Shown here in pieces: positions 6,360 to 9,146 of a stretch of DNA of 9,146 nucleotides. The translations under genes and the position numbers were made by a program. The notes beneath the pieces are model-generated. The model did not search any database. It was not told the origin of the DNA and saw only the letters and a list, made by a program, of their open reading frames with translations. Each line of letters begins with the position of its first letter. Position 1 is the stretch's first letter. The stretch spans positions 11,597-20,742 of the forward strand of contig JAHEEL010000006.1 of NCBI GenBank assembly GCA_024640745.1. Reading direction: 5' to 3'. The stretch is from Actinomycetes bacterium (GTDB lineage Bacteria; Actinomycetota; Acidimicrobiia; Spongiisociales; UBA5794).

Positions 6360-6733
6360 AGGAGTTCTCCGTCACCCTCGCCAACCAGCCCGGCCAGCTC
6401 GCGACCCTGGCGCGACGCCTTGCCGATGCCGGTGTCCACATCCAGTCGCTCGCGGCGATCGGCTCGAACGATGAGAGCCTCCTTCGGCTCATGCCGGACG
6501 ACGCCGACGCAACGCGTCACGTGCTCCAGGATGCCGGGCTCCACTTCGAAGAACGTCTGGTCCTCGATACGTTCCTTCCCGACGAGCCCGGCGCTCTTGC
6601 CGCCGTTGCACAGCGGCTCGCCGACGCCGGCGTGAACATCGACTCGATGTACCTCCTCCACTCCAACGCCGAAGGGCTCCACTTCGCCGTGACCGTCGAC
6701 GATCCACAGGCCGCCCGCGCCAACCTGCGGTAG
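6356..6733 (+). CDS. Tandem ACT-domain protein
   Basis: These 125 residues consist almost only of two ACT domains. The first (about 1-63) opens with FSVTLANQPGQLATLARRLA and the second (about 66-125) with FLPDEPGALAAVAQRLADAG. Both show the ACT pattern of a strand, a PG loop, an L-x-x-x-A-x-x-LA helix, then G-V-x-I. The halves align as an internal duplication (RLADAGVHIQSL against RLADAGVNIDSM). ACT domains bind amino acids or other small ligands at domain interfaces and usually regulate a partner enzyme. Free-standing tandem-ACT proteins are a known, largely uncharacterised group. No catalytic domain is attached and the neighbours offer no amino-acid pathway, so ligand and partner are unknown. 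The start overlaps the previous stop as ATGA, and a TAGAAT lies six bases before it. It converges with the LCP gene. Confidence 0.85.
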   Translation: MKEFSVTLANQPGQLATLARRLADAGVHIQSLAAIGSNDESLLRLMPDDADATRHVLQDAGLHFEERLVLDTFLPDEPGALAAVAQRLADAGVNIDSMYLLHSNAEGLHFAVTVDDPQAARANLR

Positions 6734-6757
6734 ACCGCAACCACTCGGCGCCGGGTC

Positions 6758-6783
6758 GTGACCGAATCCGGCTGCACGGTCAC
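6758..6783. terminator. Hairpin between convergent ACT and LCP genes, possible terminator
   Basis: GTGACCG (6758-6764) and CGGTCAC (6777-6783) form a 7-base stem with a 12-base loop. It occupies the 66-base gap between the ACT-protein stop and the stop of the convergent LCP gene. There is no T-tract on either side and the loop is long, so termination is suggested mainly by position. Confidence 0.35.
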
Positions 6784-6799
6784 CGCAACGATCTGCCTC

Positions 6800-8488
6800 C
6801 TACATCCCGCATTCGTCCGCCGTGGTGGCGTCGGCTTCCGCACCGCCGCCTGCCACCACCTCAGCGACCTTCGCGCGGATGCGGCTCACATTGGGGATCG
6901 GATAGCCACCGGGGGTACGACCGCTGTTGTACCGCGGCGGCACGAGCCCGACGGTGGTGATGGTGTCGAGGTTGACTCGGCCGAGCACGTCCACCATGTC
7001 GGGGAGAAAGACCAGCGGCACATCGGTCACGACCGACCGCTCGATGACGTCAGCCAACGTGTGGAACGAGCGAAGCAGGGTGAACGGATCGGCCTGGTCG
7101 GCCGCTGCTCGAATGAGGCAGCGCTGACGCTTCATCCGGTCGTAGTCCGAGGAGCCGATTCTCCATCGCGAGTAGGCGAGTGCCTCGAGACCGGTCAGGT
7201 GGTTCATCCCCGGTTCCACGTTGACACGGGCCTTTGGCGAATCCTCGGAAGGAGCGGACACGGCAACGTGATAGGGCTCAGTCACCATGACGTCAACACC
7301 GCCGATCGAATCGATGACGTCGACGAATCCCTCCATGTTGACCATGAAGTAGTAGTCGATGGGCAGATCGATGAGATGCGAGATGACGTCGCGGAGCGCC
7401 GCGAGACCGGGATCCGGCGTGTTCGGATAGGTGCCGGTCCAGTCCATGGTGTGCTGTCGGACTCGATTGAGCATCTCGGGAAAACAGCGACATGAGGAAA
7501 AGCGCGGCCGATCGGGGATGCCGTCGCCATCGCGGTCGGTCCACGTATCGGGATAGCCGTCTCCGTCTTCGTCAACCGCCTCCTCGTTGATCGCCTGTTT
7601 CTCGAGCGAGATGAACGACCGCTGAAATGCCTGCGGGAGGGGAACGCGCTTGAAGTTGCGCGGCAGGCCGAACAGCGCGGCCTCGCCGGTCTGTACGTCG
7701 ACCGTCACCACGATCATCGTGTCGGTCCGCAAACCTTCGCGCCCCGGCCCCTCATCGGCGCCGACGAGCAGGATCGTCAGTCGGTCGGCGCCAACGCGCT
7801 CCTCGAAAGGAAGAAAGGGTGCCTCCGGCTCAGGGGCCGTCACGATGTCGGCCCACGCCGCCACTGCGGCGGGATCTCCGATGCCCGGGCGAAACACGAG
7901 GTTGCGAGCGGAGCGGCGTATCTCGAATCGCACCGGGTCGGCCCAGGGTGGTCGGTCGTCGGGCACGAACAGGCCGCGCTTCCCCTCCAGCGCCAGCACC
8001 TCCTGCGTCGGTGCCGCTACAGGCGCAGGCATCTCGATGGGTGCCTCCGCCACGAACACCTCTTCGAGGAGTGTGATCCCGCGCACGGTGTACGACGCAG
8101 CAACGACCTGCGGCGCAACGACGACGGCCACCAGAACGGCGATCACCGTTCCTGCGACTCGGGGTGACCGACGGCCACCGCCGGCGACCGCATAGGCATC
8201 AGCAACGGCGGTGAGCCGCCAGATCAACACCACCAGGTTCACACCGAGCGACCATCGCAGGAGGTGCGGCTGGACCGCCCACGAAACGAGCGTGCGGGGC
8301 CCAAATGCCCCCGTGGCCGCTCCCACCGCCGCTCCCAGGAGCATGGCCGCGAACGGGGCAAAGAACAGGATCGAGCGCAGGCGCCGCCCCGCATACCATT
8401 GGCCGGCGCCGGGCACGACGGCAGACAGCACAGCCGCAGCGATCGGAGATCGCCCGGTCGTGCCCTCCACCACGTGCCCACCGCTCAT
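6800..8488 (-). CDS. LCP (LytR-CpsA-Psr) family glycopolymer ligase with polytopic N-terminus and Asp-rich insert
   Basis: This is a 562-residue membrane protein. LCP enzymes transfer polyprenyl-linked glycopolymers to peptidoglycan outside the membrane. Residues 1-135 hold about four hydrophobic spans (near 14-31, 38-60, 77-99, 111-133) and a VVPGAGQWYAGRR motif, where most LCP proteins have one anchor. A linker follows to about 230. The LCP domain starts at TILLVGADEG (238-247), then RTDTMIVVTVD (Arg254, Asp256), LPRNF (276-279; Asn where many members have PRD), PIDYYFMVNMEGFVDVID, GGVDV, LTGLEALAYSRWR, and SDYDRMKRQR (448-456). Between the PRN motif and the LN at 340-341 lie two loops with calcium-binding spacing: Asp306/308/310/314 and Asp318/320/322/326. 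Cys333 and Cys335 follow. The start has no Shine-Dalgarno but has TATCGT six bases upstream. Older databases mislabel such proteins as LytR transcription regulators. Confidence 0.9.
   Translation of the reverse strand: MSGGHVVEGTTGRSPIAAAVLSAVVPGAGQWYAGRRLRSILFFAPFAAMLLGAAVGAATGAFGPRTLVSWAVQPHLLRWSLGVNLVVLIWRLTAVADAYAVAGGGRRSPRVAGTVIAVLVAVVVAPQVVAASYTVRGITLLEEVFVAEAPIEMPAPVAAPTQEVLALEGKRGLFVPDDRPPWADPVRFEIRRSARNLVFRPGIGDPAAVAAWADIVTAPEPEAPFLPFEERVGADRLTILLVGADEGPGREGLRTDTMIVVTVDVQTGEAALFGLPRNFKRVPLPQAFQRSFISLEKQAINEEAVDEDGDGYPDTWTDRDGDGIPDRPRFSSCRCFPEMLNRVRQHTMDWTGTYPNTPDPGLAALRDVISHLIDLPIDYYFMVNMEGFVDVIDSIGGVDVMVTEPYHVAVSAPSEDSPKARVNVEPGMNHLTGLEALAYSRWRIGSSDYDRMKRQRCLIRAAADQADPFTLLRSFHTLADVIERSVVTDVPLVFLPDMVDVLGRVNLDTITTVGLVPPRYNSGRTPGGYPIPNVSRIRAKVAEVVAGGGAEADATTADECGM
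7511..7573 (-). other. Region encoding two DxDxDG calcium-binding-type loops in the LCP protein
   Basis: This encodes residues 306-326. DEDGDGYPD and DRDGDGIPD each have the D-x-D-x-D-G-x-x-D spacing of thrombospondin type 3 or EF-hand-like calcium loops, set 12 residues apart. They interrupt the LCP catalytic domain just before the leucine-asparagine pair that corresponds to the family's usual KLN region. Calcium binding is inferred from spacing and composition. Confidence 0.75.
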
Positions 8489-8494
8489 ACCCCA

Positions 8495-8500
8495 ACGATA
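8495..8500 (-). promoter_or_regulatory. Putative -10 element of a leaderless LCP promoter
   Basis: On the minus strand TATCGT is followed by six bases (TGGGGT) and then the ATG at 8488. It lies in the 44-base gap behind an upstream gene on the same strand. The GGGG is only one base before the ATG, too close to act as a Shine-Dalgarno, which favours a leaderless start. No -35 is recognisable. Confidence 0.5.
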
Positions 8501-8532
8501 CGCGCCAACCCGCCCGTCTGCGCCGCCGATCG

Positions 8533-9146
8533 CTACGCCATGTCGACGGCGCTCACCGCCCAGGCGACGCCGTCAGTGGGATCCTCCACGGCGAGGTGAA
8601 GGGCCCAGCCGCCGGTTGCATCTCCGGGATCCCACAGGAACCACTGCAGCTCGGCAGCCTCGGCGAGCAGAGCCGGATCGTCCGGGACCTCGCTGTAGCC
8701 GAGCGCGGAGGCGAGCACCAACCAGGCGAGAGAGCGGCCGACCGGCGTGCCGCGACGGTTCCCGAACGCCCCCCCGCTGGCCCCCGTCCACACCATGGCC
8801 GAGAGCGCTTCCGAGAGACCCACTCCCGCCAGCCGAACGCGGTGCGGGCCGAGCGCTCGTATCGCAGCGCGGGCATCGCCGTCGACCTGGACAGCATCAG
8901 CATGCCCGCTCGACTCGTCCCACCAGGGCCGAACCAAAGCCATGAGCGCTTCACCAACGCCCTCATCGTCGACGGACGTCGCCGACGGCGGAAGGTCGGT
9001 CCATGTGAGCGGGCTCCGCTCCCCTTCCGGGAAGTCCGCACCGTCCGACCGATAGACGGCGGTCGGATAGGGCGGCTCCCAGGACTGGAGGCTCACCGGT
9101 ACCTCGAGGATCTGGTCGTCGATCGCGGCGTCGGCGAGGTCGTCCC
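8533..9146 (-). CDS. Hypothetical protein (5' part beyond window edge)
   Basis: I do not recognise a family. The frame is open from the window edge to the stop at 8533, so at least 204 residues are visible. A GTG at 9096 would give 187 residues, but the upstream frame reads sensibly (DDLADAAIDDQILEVPV) and has no stop, so the true start probably lies outside. The protein is soluble-looking and acidic, with many tryptophans (RPWWDE, LQWFLWDPGD, GGWAL, VAWAV) and a central stretch of glycine and small residues. No membrane span or signal peptide is evident in the visible part. It lies 44 bases before the LCP gene on the same strand; a separate -10 motif in that gap suggests the two need not be co-transcribed. 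Confidence 0.6.
   Translation of the reverse strand, partial: DDLADAAIDDQILEVPVSLQSWEPPYPTAVYRSDGADFPEGERSPLTWTDLPPSATSVDDEGVGEALMALVRPWWDESSGHADAVQVDGDARAAIRALGPHRVRLAGVGLSEALSAMVWTGASGGAFGNRRGTPVGRSLAWLVLASALGYSEVPDDPALLAEAAELQWFLWDPGDATGGWALHLAVEDPTDGVAWAVSAVDMA

Noticed and set aside
6758..7495. A 245-codon open frame on the + strand opposite the LCP gene
   Set aside because: It is antisense to conserved LCP motifs and begins within the intergenic hairpin; the composition is that of a shadow frame.
8211..8945. A 244-codon open frame on the + strand across the LCP N-terminus and the next gene
   Set aside because: It is Pro/Arg-rich shadow sequence crossing two genes on the other strand, with no recognisable domain.
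1..9146. CRISPR arrays, insertion sequences, tRNA or rRNA genes, riboswitches
   Set aside because: I saw no regularly spaced repeats, transposase-like frames, terminal inverted repeats or RNA-gene sequence on reading the window; gaps between genes are too short to hold most of these.

Overview
The window is GC-rich (roughly two thirds GC by eye) and densely coded, with no gene-free stretch over about 160 bases. The likely source is an actinobacterium (Actinomycetota), possibly of the Acidimicrobiia. This is inferred from an actinobacterial-type LexA box (TCGAAC-N4-GTTCGA), a DnaE2-type error-prone polymerase, an LCP cell-wall glycopolymer ligase with a multi-span N-terminus, GTG starts, and first genes lacking a Shine-Dalgarno sequence but carrying a TANNNT -10 motif exactly six bases before the start codon. 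No marker gene allows a finer placement.

Left part (1-2093, + strand): the 3' end of a YhhN/TMEM86-family lysoplasmalogenase, then a SixA-type histidine phosphatase overlapping by ATGA with a PLP-dependent low-specificity L-threonine aldolase. A convergent gap with two hairpins (2094-2251) follows.

Middle (2252-6091, - strand): the large error-prone polymerase gene dnaE2, followed 63 bases downstream by a small protein with a C-terminal membrane anchor. The dnaE2 promoter carries a perfect 18-base LexA palindrome sitting between its -10 motif and the -35 position, and the mRNA appears to be leaderless.

Divergent from dnaE2 (about 6126-6733, + strand): a very small single-span membrane protein, overlapping by ATGA with a tandem-ACT-domain protein. 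The membrane protein shares the intergenic SOS box with dnaE2. By position it is a candidate DNA-damage-induced membrane protein, a class that includes several known SOS cell-division inhibitors; this function is inference only.

Right part (6800-9146, - strand): a 562-residue LCP (LytR-CpsA-Psr) family protein with about four membrane spans and two calcium-binding-type DxDxDG loops inserted in the catalytic domain, preceded by the 3' part of an unrecognised gene that runs off the window.

The strongest leads are the LexA-boxed divergent promoter with its small membrane protein, the repeated TANNNT-N6-start layout, and the Asp-rich insert in the LCP enzyme. There is no sign of mobile elements, CRISPR arrays, tRNA or rRNA genes.
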